Source: Mucilaginibacter cryoferens (GTDB lineage Bacteria > Bacteroidota > Bacteroidia > Sphingobacteriales > Sphingobacteriaceae). Taken from it: 64,000 nucleotides of DNA. The stretch is taken from contig NZ_JACHCR010000020.1 in the NCBI RefSeq assembly GCF_014205845.1, positions 75,219-139,218 of the forward strand, given 5' to 3'. A model generated the notes under the pieces. It was not told the DNA's origin. It did not search any database and saw nothing but the letters and a program-made list of their open reading frames with translations. Of this stretch, positions 19,299-30,100 are shown in pieces (within the stretch, counting starts at the first letter, position 1; each line of letters starts with the position of its first letter). Both the position numbers and the translations under genes were made by a program.

Positions 19299-20540
19299 AT
19301 GAGTACCCTGCCTAAATTTACCGAACGAAAATATCTTGTTGTATTGATATTTGTAACCTCCCTGTTTTTAATGTGGGGCGTATCCATGACGCTTGGCGAT
19401 GTGTTGAACCGTCATTTTCAAAACGTGCTGCATATTACTAAATCCCGGTCAGCGCTGGTACAGTTCTCCATATTCGGGGCATATTTTATAATGGGTATCC
19501 CTGCCGGGATGTTTATGAAAAAATTTGGTTATAAAAGTGGTGTATTAATGGGCCTCATCCTTTACGCTGTAGGCGCATTCCTGTTTATTCCAGCGGCCAA
19601 TGCCGAGTCGTTTACATTTTTCAGAGTAGCGTTATTTGTACTGGCCTGCGGAATGGCTACGCTCGAAACCGTAGCTCATCCATTTATAGCATCACTTGGC
19701 GATCAGCGAACCAGCGATCAGCGTATCAACTTTTCGCAGGCTTTTAATGGCGTTGGCGGGGTAATTGGCCCGCTTGTGGGTAGTTATTTTGTGTTTAGGG
19801 CTGGGCAGCTGCATTCAAATGACCTTATATCTGTTAAACAACTTTATGTTGTGATTGGATGTGTTGTGGCGGTAGTGGCTTTACTCTTCTCATTTATAAA
19901 AGTGCCACCGCTTACAGATCCACACATCATCTCGGATGACTCTTATGCCAATGATTCGTTGGTTAATGTGGATGAAAAAAAAGGAGATATCAGGCCTCGT
20001 CATTTTATTTTTGCAGCCGTTACTCAATTTTTTAATGTGGCAGCACAAGGTGGCACATGGGCGTTTTTCATCAACTACGGTCACGATGTAATGCATTTTT
20101 CTGATGAGCATGCGGGCTATTACTTTTCGCTAAGTATGGTAATGATGATTGTTGGGCGGTTTGCAGGCACCTACCTCATGAGGTTTATAAAGCCGTACAA
20201 GTTGCTGGCCACTTTTGCACTTTGTAATATCATCATGTGTATTATTGTTGCACAGGGTTTTGGCTGGCCTTCTTTTATCGCACTGTTGTTTGTTAATTTC
20301 TTCTTCAGTATTATGTTCCCAACCATATTTAGTTTAGGTATAAAAGATATGGGGCCGCATACCCAGCTGGCCTCATCGCTTATTGTGATGGGTGTAGTAG
20401 GCGGCGGGTTGTTTCCTTATTTCATGGGCCTTATAGCCAACCACAATGTAGCTACCGCTTATTATTTGCCTATTATTTGTTACGTAGTTATATTTGCATT
20501 CGGTTTTAGCTATCCAAGGTTGAATAAAAAGTCGGCCTAA
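19299..20540 (+). CDS. FHS-family (FucP-like) sugar:proton symporter
   Basis: A 413-residue, 12-helix major facilitator protein. Landmarks of the fucose-galactose-glucose-H+ symporter group are present: the N-terminal FLMWGVSMTLGDVLNRHFQ with the conserved Asp, SALVQFSIFGAYFIMGIPAG, and ATLETVAHPFIASLG with the Glu that couples protons in E. coli FucP. It imports a hexose or deoxyhexose across the inner membrane. Its position before the LacI regulator, and the operator-like sites in front of both, suggest it takes up the monosaccharide released by the nearby utilisation locus. Substrate is not deducible from sequence alone. Confidence 0.88.
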   Translation: MSTLPKFTERKYLVVLIFVTSLFLMWGVSMTLGDVLNRHFQNVLHITKSRSALVQFSIFGAYFIMGIPAGMFMKKFGYKSGVLMGLILYAVGAFLFIPAANAESFTFFRVALFVLACGMATLETVAHPFIASLGDQRTSDQRINFSQAFNGVGGVIGPLVGSYFVFRAGQLHSNDLISVKQLYVVIGCVVAVVALLFSFIKVPPLTDPHIISDDSYANDSLVNVDEKKGDIRPRHFIFAAVTQFFNVAAQGGTWAFFINYGHDVMHFSDEHAGYYFSLSMVMMIVGRFAGTYLMRFIKPYKLLATFALCNIIMCIIVAQGFGWPSFIALLFVNFFFSIMFPTIFSLGIKDMGPHTQLASSLIVMGVVGGGLFPYFMGLIANHNVATAYYLPIICYVVIFAFGFSYPRLNKKSA

Positions 20541-20580
20541 GTGTAAAAGCAACTTATACTTTCCCGTCAAATTATATCCA

Positions 20581-20618
20581 GTTAATCGATTTACCATCAA
20601 AATAAATCGATTAAACTG
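20581..20618. promoter_or_regulatory. Two candidate operators between permease and LacI-family regulator genes
   Basis: GTTAATCGATTTACCATC (20581-20598) and AATAAATCGATTAAACTG (20601-20618, reverse orientation) both contain a near-palindromic TAAATCGATTWA core. They lie 60-100 bp before the regulator's start, where an autoregulatory site is expected. Confidence 0.55.
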
Positions 20619-20678
20619 TTATTGCAATAAATACAATTTGATATATTGCCCTATATTTGAAATAACTAATATAAACGG

Positions 20679-21704
20679 GTGAAAAAGAAATTATCTATTG
20701 TTGATATCGCCAATGCGTTAAACGTATCAAAAACTACTATATCATTTATTTTAAATGGTCGTGCCCAGGAAAAACGCATCAGCGGCGACCTGGTTGAAAA
20801 GGTAATGAAATATGTAGCCGAAGTTGGGTACAAACCCAACTCGCTGGCCAAAAGCTTACGTACCGGAAAATCTAACACCATTGGCCTGATGGTGGAAGAT
20901 ATCTCCAATCCATTTTTTGCAAGCATAGCAAGGCTTATTGAAGATCGGGCCTATAAAAACGGTTACAAGATCATATACTGCAGTACCGATAACGATACCC
21001 AAAAAACACAGGACCTCATCAACATGTTTCGCGACAGGCATGTGGATGGCTACATTATGGCCCCGCCCGAAGGGATTGAAGAAGACATCGAATCGTTGAT
21101 TAACGATGGGATGCCGGTGGTATTGTTTGACAGGCACCTGCCTGGCGTTAAAACCGACTTTATTGAGGTAGATAATCTTTTCAGTACTTTTAACGCCACC
21201 AAACATTTACTTGACCAAGGCTTTAAAAACATAGCTTTTGTAACCTTCAAATCCCACCAAACCCAAATGGTTGACAGGATAAGGGGGTACCAGGATGCCA
21301 TGAAAAGCAACGGGCTGAAACCCACTATTATAAAAGAGATTGTATTTAACCAGGATGAAGAGCAGATAATGGCGCCCCTTCGCGATTTTTTTAAAGGAAA
21401 TCCCGACGTTGATGCCATCCTGTTCGGCACCAACCACATTGGTACCTGCGGATTGAAAATAATGCAGGAGCTGGGCAAAAAAGCCCCTACCGATATTGCC
21501 ATAATTTCTTTTGATGATTACGATGTATTTAAGCTTCACTCGCCCCCGGTTACGGCTATTGCGCAACCGGTAGAAGAAATTGCCGATAACGTAATTACCG
21601 TTCTGTTAGAGAAACTTAACAATCTCTCTGTATCGGAAAAACCACAATCAATCATTTTAAAAACCGATCTGAAGATCAGAAACTCATCGGTAAAAATAGG
21701 TTAA
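20679..21704 (+). CDS. LacI-family transcriptional regulator
   Basis: A 341-residue DNA-binding regulator. The N-terminal LacI helix-turn-helix reads LSIVDIANALNVSKTTISFILNG (residues ~4-26), followed by the hinge helix region NSLAKSLRTGKSNTIGL. A periplasmic-binding-protein-like sensor domain runs from ~60 to 330 (MVEDISNPFFASIARLIEDRAY ... DIAIISFDDYD). GTG at 20679 is used as the start because it is directly followed by KKKLSIVDIA, as is usual for the family. It probably controls the adjacent permease gene and the glycan locus downstream through the repeated operator-like sequence described at 30280, 33666, 33776, 36509, 38988, 43085 and 43113. The effector sugar is unknown. Confidence 0.92.
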   Translation: MKKKLSIVDIANALNVSKTTISFILNGRAQEKRISGDLVEKVMKYVAEVGYKPNSLAKSLRTGKSNTIGLMVEDISNPFFASIARLIEDRAYKNGYKIIYCSTDNDTQKTQDLINMFRDRHVDGYIMAPPEGIEEDIESLINDGMPVVLFDRHLPGVKTDFIEVDNLFSTFNATKHLLDQGFKNIAFVTFKSHQTQMVDRIRGYQDAMKSNGLKPTIIKEIVFNQDEEQIMAPLRDFFKGNPDVDAILFGTNHIGTCGLKIMQELGKKAPTDIAIISFDDYDVFKLHSPPVTAIAQPVEEIADNVITVLLEKLNNLSVSEKPQSIILKTDLKIRNSSVKIG

Positions 21705-21745
21705 ACCTGCTAATGCCGACAGAGCGATGAAATCCGTTAAAAAAG

Positions 21746-21950
21746 TTTGTCATGCTGAGGAACGAAGCATCTATTCGCAGACTTTACAGGGCGAATACGC
21801 ATGGTGTAGAATAGACTCTTCACTACATCAGTATGACAAACTGGTTATTTTCTAATTTGTCATGCTGAGGTACGAAGCATCTATTCGCAGACTTTACAGG
21901 GCGAATACGCATGGTGTAGAATAGATTCCTCACTACGTTCAGAATTACAA
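21746..21950. repeat. Two tandem copies of a ~95-bp dispersed repeat
   Basis: Copies at about 21746-21838 and 21856-21950 share TTTGTCATGCTGAGG, ACGAAGCATCTATTCGCAG and CGAATACGCATGGTGTAGAA. The first copy is bounded by the inverted ends TTTGTCAT...ATGACAAA. No ORF. This resembles the 'cgaagcatct' repeats scattered in Sphingobacteriaceae genomes, as I recall them. Confidence 0.75.
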
Positions 21951-22033
21951 AAGGGCACTTTTTTAACATAGCATGGGTAGATATAAAGTCCATACACCCT
22001 GAAGGTTTGGGATAACGTAAACTAACCAAGGCT

Positions 22034-22181
22034 AAGACTCACCCTGTCGAAGCTACGCCCGACATCCCTCTCTTCAACTTCGTTGAAAAGAGGGGGTTGA
22101 ACATTTGAAACTGGCTTTTACCCTCTATGCGACGAAGTCGGAGAGAGGGTCGACCGGCGTAGCCTGGTCGGGGTGAGTCTT
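22034..22181. repeat. ~148-bp imperfect palindrome
   Basis: AAGACTCACCC at the left end matches the complement of GGGTGAGTCTT at the right. Inner arms around AGCTACGCCCGAC and GGCGTAGCCTGGTC, and CCCTCTCTT against AGAGAGGG, also pair in part. It lies past the 3' end of the SusC gene and could fold into a long hairpin. Confidence 0.6.
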
Positions 22182-22257
22182 CGCCAACATACAGAGCAAA
22201 CTAACAGATCTCACCCAGGCATCTTGCTACTGCTTCTCTCCATTCCTAACGCTAACC

Positions 22258-25200
22258 TTAAAACCCAGCCTGTATCCCAATATTTATCACCCTTTGGTTA
22301 ATATAGGCATCGCCTGCGGTATTGGTAGCCACTTCCGGATCTTGCTGGTATTTTTTAAAGTTATCCCAGGTAAACAGGTTGTAGGCGCTTAAGTAAATAC
22401 GCGCGTTATTGATTTTGAAGGGCAGCATTTTAGATGGAAGCTGGTAACCTACATCAATTGTTTTTAGGCGAATGTAGTAGGCGTTGATGAGCCAGTAATC
22501 AGAAAAATAGGATGTTGGACTATTAACTGATGTTGGATTCATGGTTAACCTCGGAAAGTTGGCTGTAGCTGCTGTGGCCGGTGTCCAGCGCTCTTCATGG
22601 ATGGGCTGAAACTGGCTTTGGAATGGCTCGATACCGGTACCTAACACCGCGAAGCTGTAATTAAACGACCCCGCAAACAGCACGCTGATGCTGAAACCTT
22701 TGTAAGCCGCCTGTAACGATAAGCCCAGTGATGTGTTTGGCAAATTAGGATTGCCTATGGCTCGTTTATCAAACACGTTGATAACACCGTCACCATTCAG
22801 ATCCTGGTAGCGCAGATCGCCGGGCTGCAGGGGTAGGCCGTTATCTGGTACAGCTATAGGGTTGCCTGCATTAGAGCCGCCATGCGCTGCCTTATAAGCG
22901 GTAATGGCTGCAATATCATTAGCCGTATAATAACCTAGGTAATGGTAGCCAAACTGCTGCCCTATAGGCTTGCCTGTTGAAGCCAGCCATGGGTAAGCAG
23001 GCGCTGCCTCATCCTGAAAAAGGATCTTGTTTTTGGCATAAGAAAATACCAGACCTACGTTGTATTGTACCTTACCAAGGGTACTATGGTAAGATACCTG
23101 ACCATCAAATCCCTGGTTACGGGTTTTACCAATGTTTACAGCCGGCAAAGCCACACCAATTATTTCAGGCACGCTACCGGGTACAATAAGCTGGTCGTAA
23201 CGTATATCGTGGAAAAAGTCGATAGTGGCCGATACTTTGTCGTTAAACAAGTTCATATCCAAACCCAGATCTATTTTCTTAGCCCTTTCCCAAACCACAT
23301 TTGCATTGCTCAGCGCATCCTCATAAATGGTTCCGTAACCTTGTGGAGTTTCGCCAAAAGTGTAGCCCCCACCCTGCTTGTAAACCTGGTTGTATACATA
23401 GCGGTTACCCGGTGCAGCATCAGAACCTACAAGGCCGTAACTTCCCCTTATCTTAAACAGGCTAAACACCGGGAACTTATCGGTAAAGTATTTTTCCTTA
23501 ACCAGGTTATAACCCACGCTTATAGCCGGGAAGTAACCAAAGCGATGATTGGCTGCAAACCTATCGGTACCATTGTAGGCTATGTTAAATTCCAGCAGGT
23601 ATTTCTGCTGGTAGTCATAACCCAGTTTACCCGATACGCCCTGAAATTTTTGCGGAACGGCCACCAGCGAAGCATCTAAAAGCGCCTGGGCATTATAAGT
23701 TTGCGATGTTTGGTTAAACAACAACAAGGCGGTTACGTGGTGCGAGTTGCTAAAATTATGATCGTAATTGGCAAAAAGCTGAACATCGTAGTTATTGGAG
23801 TTCATATCGGTATTACCCGTTAACACGTAGGGTTGGTACACATAAGTGCCGCCCGGCCGTAAAGTATATTGGCTGGTGGTAGCATCGTAATGATAGGCCG
23901 GGATACCGCCGCCATTAAAGGTTTGCTTGGTAAACTGCTCGATGCTAGAATATGCCACTCTTCCGGTTAAACTCAGGCCATCGGTTATGGCATCCAGCTT
24001 TTGGGTAGCGCCAAATAAAAAGTTAAAATCGGTACGGCGCGAGTGCTGATAGCCGCCTGTTGCCAGCCTTGCATTCAGCGTTGGCAAATGATCTGGGTTA
24101 AAAGGCGAGTAAGCGTAAGAGTACGAGCCATTGGGGTTGATGTAGGGTGCGGTAAAGGGTGTTTCTTTTGTAAAATTATAGATCTCGCCTACTGCGTTCT
24201 GGTTATATGGCTGATTAAGATCCGAGAAACGGGTGGTTACATCTAAACGCAGATCCAATGTTTTATTAGCCTTCAGATCAAGGTTGGAGCGAAAATTGTA
24301 CCTGTTGAAATAGTAATTGGTGTTCACCAAACTTTGCGGATCGGCAAAATCGCGTACCAAACCATTTTGTTTCAGGATACCGCCTGTAATAAGATATTTA
24401 ATAGTGTTGTTACCGCCAGAAATATCCATGTTGGTATTGGCCTGATAGGTGTTTTTCTTGAAAATCTTATCGTACCAATCTACATTTGGGTGCCCGTAAG
24501 GATCATCCCCGCTTTTAAAATGGTTCAAATCCTGCTGGCTAAATGTGGTGGGGATACCATCGTTAGTTTCTGCCTCGTTTATTAACACGGCCGAATTATA
24601 AGAATCAAGGAAAGTAGGTGTTTTGGTAGGTGCCTGTAAACCGGTTTCTACCCTTAAGTTAACTTTTGGCGCGCCAATTTTACCACGGCGGGTTGTTACT
24701 ACCAATACACCATTGGCTCCCTTAATACCGTAAATAGCTGTGGTTGATGCATCTTTTAATATCGAGATACTTTCAATCTCGTTAACGTTTATCTGTTGTA
24801 ACTGATCGTAGCTGTACTGAATATCATCAACAATAATAAGCGGCTGATTACCGGCCGGGTTTAAAGAACTTACCCCACGAATGTAAAAATCAGATGCATC
24901 CTTACCCGGCTGCCCAGATGACTGCTGCGAGAAAAAGCCCGGCAATTTTCCGGTAAGCGCGTTTTGCACGTTGGCGGTTGGCACGGTGCGGATATCGGCC
25001 GCAGAGATAGAACTTACCGCGCCGGTATTGGTAGGTCTCGATCTTTTGCCATAGCCCACCACGGCAACTTCATCCAAACCATTGCTGTTGGTTTGTAAAA
25101 TGACATCGGCCGTATTACCTTCTTTAAACACATACGTTTGCGGTATGTAGCCTATAAACTTAATAATGATGGCGTTTGATTGCCCTTTGAGGACAAGTGT

Positions 25201-25380
25201 AAACTTGCCGTTTCCGTTGGTAACTACGCCATTGCCCGGTAACCCTTGTTCAACCACTGATGCACCCGGCAACGCACCGGTAAGGTCGCGCACGGTACCG
25301 GTTACGGTTTTGTTTTGTGCAAATACCACCACCGGAAGCATGGCTATTATTATTTGAAAGAAAAGTATGAATTTTCTCAT
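22258..25380 (-). CDS. SusC-family TonB-linked outer-membrane transporter
   Basis: This 1040-residue protein has a signal peptide (residues 1-21, ending VVVFAQ) and a carboxypeptidase-D-like regulatory domain (VTGTVRDLTGALPGASV). The SusC hallmark TonB-box region DEVAVVGYGK follows. The plug carries LTGKLPGFFSQQSSGQPG, IRGVSSLNPAG and the invariant IIVDDIQY, and the barrel ends NIGIQAGF. It imports oligosaccharides, powered by TonB-ExbBD. It lies 35 bp after the SusD stop codon as the last gene of the operon, so on the coding strand a SusD precedes it rather than follows it. Its true SusD partner may be 25415-27127 or the first gene of the operon. Confidence 0.93.
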   Translation of the reverse strand: MRKFILFFQIIIAMLPVVVFAQNKTVTGTVRDLTGALPGASVVEQGLPGNGVVTNGNGKFTLVLKGQSNAIIIKFIGYIPQTYVFKEGNTADVILQTNSNGLDEVAVVGYGKRSRPTNTGAVSSISAADIRTVPTANVQNALTGKLPGFFSQQSSGQPGKDASDFYIRGVSSLNPAGNQPLIIVDDIQYSYDQLQQINVNEIESISILKDASTTAIYGIKGANGVLVVTTRRGKIGAPKVNLRVETGLQAPTKTPTFLDSYNSAVLINEAETNDGIPTTFSQQDLNHFKSGDDPYGHPNVDWYDKIFKKNTYQANTNMDISGGNNTIKYLITGGILKQNGLVRDFADPQSLVNTNYYFNRYNFRSNLDLKANKTLDLRLDVTTRFSDLNQPYNQNAVGEIYNFTKETPFTAPYINPNGSYSYAYSPFNPDHLPTLNARLATGGYQHSRRTDFNFLFGATQKLDAITDGLSLTGRVAYSSIEQFTKQTFNGGGIPAYHYDATTSQYTLRPGGTYVYQPYVLTGNTDMNSNNYDVQLFANYDHNFSNSHHVTALLLFNQTSQTYNAQALLDASLVAVPQKFQGVSGKLGYDYQQKYLLEFNIAYNGTDRFAANHRFGYFPAISVGYNLVKEKYFTDKFPVFSLFKIRGSYGLVGSDAAPGNRYVYNQVYKQGGGYTFGETPQGYGTIYEDALSNANVVWERAKKIDLGLDMNLFNDKVSATIDFFHDIRYDQLIVPGSVPEIIGVALPAVNIGKTRNQGFDGQVSYHSTLGKVQYNVGLVFSYAKNKILFQDEAAPAYPWLASTGKPIGQQFGYHYLGYYTANDIAAITAYKAAHGGSNAGNPIAVPDNGLPLQPGDLRYQDLNGDGVINVFDKRAIGNPNLPNTSLGLSLQAAYKGFSISVLFAGSFNYSFAVLGTGIEPFQSQFQPIHEERWTPATAATANFPRLTMNPTSVNSPTSYFSDYWLINAYYIRLKTIDVGYQLPSKMLPFKINNARIYLSAYNLFTWDNFKKYQQDPEVATNTAGDAYINQRVINIGIQAGF

Positions 25381-25414
25381 AACTGCTTAATTAATTGGTT
25401 AAATTGATTGAGGA

Positions 25415-27127
25415 CTACCATCCGGGGTTTTGTTTCATATTAGGGTTCTTTAACACTTCATCGTACGGGATAGGGTACAGGTACATGTTTGGCTGGTTAA
25501 ACTTAGTAGTGAGGGCGGCAACAATATTGTAGGTTAAGCCCGATCCTATTTTAGTTATAGACATGCCATTAAGCGGCTGGTTAAGTACTGTGTTGGCCGT
25601 TTTCCACCGGCGGATATCCCAGTAGCGGCTCTCTTCAAAAGCAAACTCTACACGGCGTTCGTTATGGACCACATCGCGCATATCTGCCTGGCTCATGCCC
25701 GCTTTTAATCCATATAAGCCATCGCCACCGGCAGCAATGCCTGCCCTTTTACGAATGGCGATCATAGCATTATAAACATCGCTGGTAGCGCCATTAGCCT
25801 CATTCTCGGCTTCTGCATAACCCAGTATCACATCGGCGTAACGAATAACCAGCCAATCGGCATTATGCGACTGGAAGCTATTGGTATTCTCTTCGTTACC
25901 CATAAACTTGCGCATATAGTAGCCTGTTTTGGTTTGTTGCAGCGTGCCGTTGGGTTTGCTTTGGCCACCTTCAAAAAGTTGCAGATCGCTGTTAAGCCAG
26001 CGGGCCCCGTTAAAAAAAATGGTGTAGGTAAGGCGTGGGTCGCGATTGGTATACGGGTTATTAGCATCGTACCCCGATGCCGGATCGGTAATGGCCATGC
26101 CATTATTCATGGGGTAAGCATCAACCAGTTGCTGGCTGGGGCTTGTTTGCCCTTTGGCAGCCGCACCAGGGAAACCAATGGGTGCATTGGTCGATTCGAT
26201 AATATTATCGGCCCCGGTTTGCCTGATGAGGATCATCTCGGAGTTATTTTGTACCAAAAAGATATCTTTAAAATTGGCCATCAACGCGTACGAGCCAAGG
26301 TTCATCACATCCTTAGCCGCCGCCGATGCCGCCTGCCAGCGTGTAACACTATTATCAGTATAACCGGTAAGCGGGTTGGCTGCGTCGATATTGCCGCCAT
26401 TAAACAACGGGCTTGCCGCGTACAATAACGCCCTTGCTTTTAAAGCCAGCGCGGCGCCTTTGGTTACGCGATGCGCATCGGCATTGGGGTTGGCCACCGG
26501 TGCGGTAAGCAGGGTGTCTTTAATGGCATCGCACTCGCTTACAATATATTTTATACAATCAGAAAACGAGTTACGGGGTAACGCTACATTATCGCTTATG
26601 GTAAAAACCTTATTGCCCAACAGCGGCACGCCTCCATAGCGTTTTACCAGTTCAAAGTAAAACATCGCCCTTAAAAAACGGGCTTCGCTTTTCCATACGT
26701 ATTTCATGGAGTAGCCGTTGTATTTGGCCATTACAGGCACCACATCAATATTGTTCACAAACTGGTTGGCGCTACGGATACCTGCGTAATAATAGGCCCA
26801 AAGATTTTCATCTGCTGGTATAGTATAAGAGTTATAGGCTGCTGTAGCCAATATGGTAACCGGGTTTGTTGGACCCGATGCCGACGACATGGCATCGTCA
26901 GAAGCGGCATCCAGATAATCGCCGCCTACACGGTTATGGCCGCTTTTTAGTACCGGGTAAATGCCATACAAAAACGCCTGCGCGTTGGTACCCAAAGAAT
27001 CTTTAGGATCGAACACGTATTGAATACCCACCTTATCAACCGGAAATTGCTCATACTTTTTACAACCGGCCAATATTACCAAAGCTACTATGGCCGCTAT
27101 GTGTATATTTTTAATTCTCTTCATCAT
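25415..27127 (-). CDS. SusD/RagB-family glycan-binding lipoprotein
   Basis: About 570 residues. The signal peptide ends in the lipobox ILAGC (MKRIKNIHIAAIVALVILAGC), giving a surface lipoprotein. The helical SusD fold is marked by SEARFLRAMFYFELVKRYGGVPLL, ALALKARALLYAASPLFNG and the C-terminal RRVEFAFEESRYWDIRRWK, ending NPNMKQNPGW as is usual. It captures oligosaccharides over the SusC pore. The frame extends to a TTG at 27148, but the ATG at 27127 directly precedes the signal peptide. It starts 24 bp after the SusC stop at 27152, an arrangement that makes 27152-30247 its likely partner. Confidence 0.93.
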   Translation of the reverse strand: MMKRIKNIHIAAIVALVILAGCKKYEQFPVDKVGIQYVFDPKDSLGTNAQAFLYGIYPVLKSGHNRVGGDYLDAASDDAMSSASGPTNPVTILATAAYNSYTIPADENLWAYYYAGIRSANQFVNNIDVVPVMAKYNGYSMKYVWKSEARFLRAMFYFELVKRYGGVPLLGNKVFTISDNVALPRNSFSDCIKYIVSECDAIKDTLLTAPVANPNADAHRVTKGAALALKARALLYAASPLFNGGNIDAANPLTGYTDNSVTRWQAASAAAKDVMNLGSYALMANFKDIFLVQNNSEMILIRQTGADNIIESTNAPIGFPGAAAKGQTSPSQQLVDAYPMNNGMAITDPASGYDANNPYTNRDPRLTYTIFFNGARWLNSDLQLFEGGQSKPNGTLQQTKTGYYMRKFMGNEENTNSFQSHNADWLVIRYADVILGYAEAENEANGATSDVYNAMIAIRKRAGIAAGGDGLYGLKAGMSQADMRDVVHNERRVEFAFEESRYWDIRRWKTANTVLNQPLNGMSITKIGSGLTYNIVAALTTKFNQPNMYLYPIPYDEVLKNPNMKQNPGW

Positions 27128-27151
27128 CTTATTTTTAATGTTGGCCAATAG

Positions 27152-30100
27152 TTAAAGCTTAATGTTTATACCTGCATTAAATACGCGCTGTATGGGGTAT
27201 GCCAAACCATATACCTCGGGGTCAACCCCTTTGTAGCCGTAAAACGTCCAAAGATTTTCGCCATTGGCAAATACCCTGAGGCCCGATAAACGCAGCTTAT
27301 GCGCCCACTCATAAGGCAGGCTGTAGCCCACTTCGGCGTTTTTAAGCCTCATATAATTTGCCGACCGGATGTAAAGTGTAGAAACAACGCCATTATTAAT
27401 ATTGCCTAATGAAAGGCGCGGTAAGGTGGCTATATCGGCAGTTTCGGGTGTCCATCGGCCGGTTAAGGCATCGTAACCCTGGCCGGCGTAGTTGTTACCA
27501 TACGGCCCAATACCCGCAAAGCCATTAACCAAATTACTGTTGTAAATAATCTGGTGATTGGCCACGCCCTGCATCAACACACTTACACTAAAGCCCTTGT
27601 AATTAACCCCGAATGAAAAGCCATAATACACCAGCGGTTTGGTATTGCCTATAGGCGATTGATCGAACTGGTTAATGATACCATCGCCGTTAAGATCTTT
27701 ATACTTTACATCGCCGGCTTGCGGGGTATAGCCAACTGTTGTAGCGCTGCTGGCGGCATCCTGGGCATTTTTAAAAAAGCCCAAAGCGGTGTAACCAAAA
27801 ATAACATCGTTTGGTAAACCGGTACGTTTTAGCCAGGGATAAGGCGTTGGTTCCTCATCGCTAAATACATTGATGGAGCTTTGGCGCGATGCATTACCGG
27901 TAATAAAGTAATTTAAATTACCCACATGATCCTGGTAGGTTAAGGTAAGTTCGGTACCCTTGTAAAGCTTTATACCAATGTTTTCGTACGGGTAACTGGT
28001 ACCCAATAAGGCAATACTGTTACCGCGTACCTGCAGCAGGTTGTAATACCTGTCGTGATAATAATCGGCCGTTATTTTAAAGTGATCTTTAAACAAGGCT
28101 ATATCGGCACCAATATCCAGTTTTTTGGCATCTTCCCAACGGATGTAAGGATTTGCCAGCGTATTTTCGTTATAGCTTTGTATTACGCTGCGGGCAGTAC
28201 CCAGAGTATAGGGGTAGCCGTTTGATGCGCTGTAGGTTTGTAAAAAGTTGTAATAGCCAAAATTATCAACGTTGGCATTGCCGGTTTTACCGTAGGTGGC
28301 ACGCCATTTCCACGAGCTTATCCAACTGATGTTATCTTTAATAAAATGCTCCTGCCCCATTTGCCAGCCTAAACCAACGGCGTAAAATAAACCATATTGG
28401 TTGCCCGGCGGATACCTGTTATAACCGCTGCTGTTGGCCGATGCCTCAATAAAATATTTACTATCGTAGTTATAACCAAACTTAATAGCCCGGTTGGTAG
28501 TTACGCCCGACAGATCGTAGTTTAATACCGTCGACCGGGTATCATATAACAACATGCCGCTTACGTTACTTTTGCCAAATTGCCTGTCGTAATTAACAGC
28601 CGCCTGGGCAAAAGAGTAACGGGCGCTTGATACCGTAGCAAAACCGTTTGACTGCGATACCGGTGTGCCTATAGCCGAGTAGGTGCTATCCCTGTTAAAC
28701 AGGTAGGCATTGTTCTGCAAGGCTCTGTACACCAGCCCCTGCGACTCAAAGGCCAGGTTACCTTTTAGCTTTACCGATAAGCCCTTAGTTACGCCGCTCA
28801 GATCATAATTGAGATCGAGGTTGGCCATTACATCGTTACTGTTGGTGCGCTGGTATCCAGAAAATTCTGACTGCGACAACAGGTTGTTGGTAAAAAGTGT
28901 TGTACCGCCAAATGATCCGTTAGGGTTATAAACCGGGTAGGCATTGTTCGGCGTATTGTATAATGTGTTTAAAATACCCGCGTAGCCGGTACCCGGCTGC
29001 GTTGCCTGCTGAATGCGGCCAAACATTTGCAGATCAACCGTAAACTTTTTAGTAACGTTTATGCTCAGGTCCGAATTGATGATATAGCGGTTCAGATCGT
29101 TATTGGTGTTATAGGTAGCATCGGGCGATGTTTTAAACATGCCCTGCTGATCAAGGTAGCTTAACGAAACGCTATACTGTGCCACATCGCTGCCGCCATT
29201 TACATTCAGTTTGTAGCTGCGTAGCGGCGAGTTGTTGCGCAAGAGGGTTTTAAACCAGTTTACATCCGGATGGTAAACCGGATCGGTATGGTTGCGGTAG
29301 GCGTTAAAATCGTTACTGGTATAAATGGCTGGTTTGCCATCGTTTTGCAGCGCTTCGTTATATAAATAGGCGTATTGGTAGGCAGATAACGGTGTAGGCA
29401 GATCTAATGGATGCTGTGAACCAACTTCTGCAGTAAACGAGATTCGGGGCGCGCCGGCCTGGCCGTGTTTGGTAGTTATAAGTAATACACCGCGAGAGCT
29501 GTTGATGCCCAGCATTATGTTTGATAAGGCATCTTTTAAAACCGATACCGATTCGATACTTTCGGGATCGATAGAGGAGATCTCGCGCTGCACACCGTCG
29601 ATAATAGTAATAGGGGCTTGTCCGCGCAGCGATAAACCTATCTCGGTATTATCATTTGCCGAGTAATTGTTGTGCTGCACCACGTTACCAACAAAATCGG
29701 CAACGGTTTGCGAACTTGTTTGCGGGCTGGCAAAGCCGCTGTATTGCTGCGTGTACAAACCCGGTAACTGGCCCGGCAAGGCATAAGTATACAATGATGC
29801 CGGTGTGGTAGTAAGCTGATTGGTATAAATAGTTGCCACGGCACCCAAATTGGCCGAAGCCTTTTTGGTACCATAAAGCACATTTATTTTATCTGGCGAT
29901 TGCAGGTAGGTATCCAGCAATCTAACGGTTACAATACCCTTATTTTTGATGGTTACCTGGCGGGTATTATAATTGGCCAGCGTAAATACCAGTTGATCGC
30001 TGATGGCCGCGTTGATCTCGAAATGGCCATCCCTGTCGGTAACTGAGGCTTCGGCTTTTCCTTTTACCATCACCTTTACCCCTTTTAAAGGGTTGGCATA

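Noticed and set aside
23065..23679. 204-residue open frame opposite SusC
   Set aside because: No recognisable domain or signal; the minus-strand SusC frame explains the region.
25865..26428. 187-residue open frame opposite the SusD gene
   Set aside because: Antisense to a well-supported SusD with no domain features; a coding shadow.
27127..27148. TTG start for SusD at 27148
   Set aside because: The ATG at 27127 directly begins a standard lipoprotein signal; the extra seven residues are not needed.
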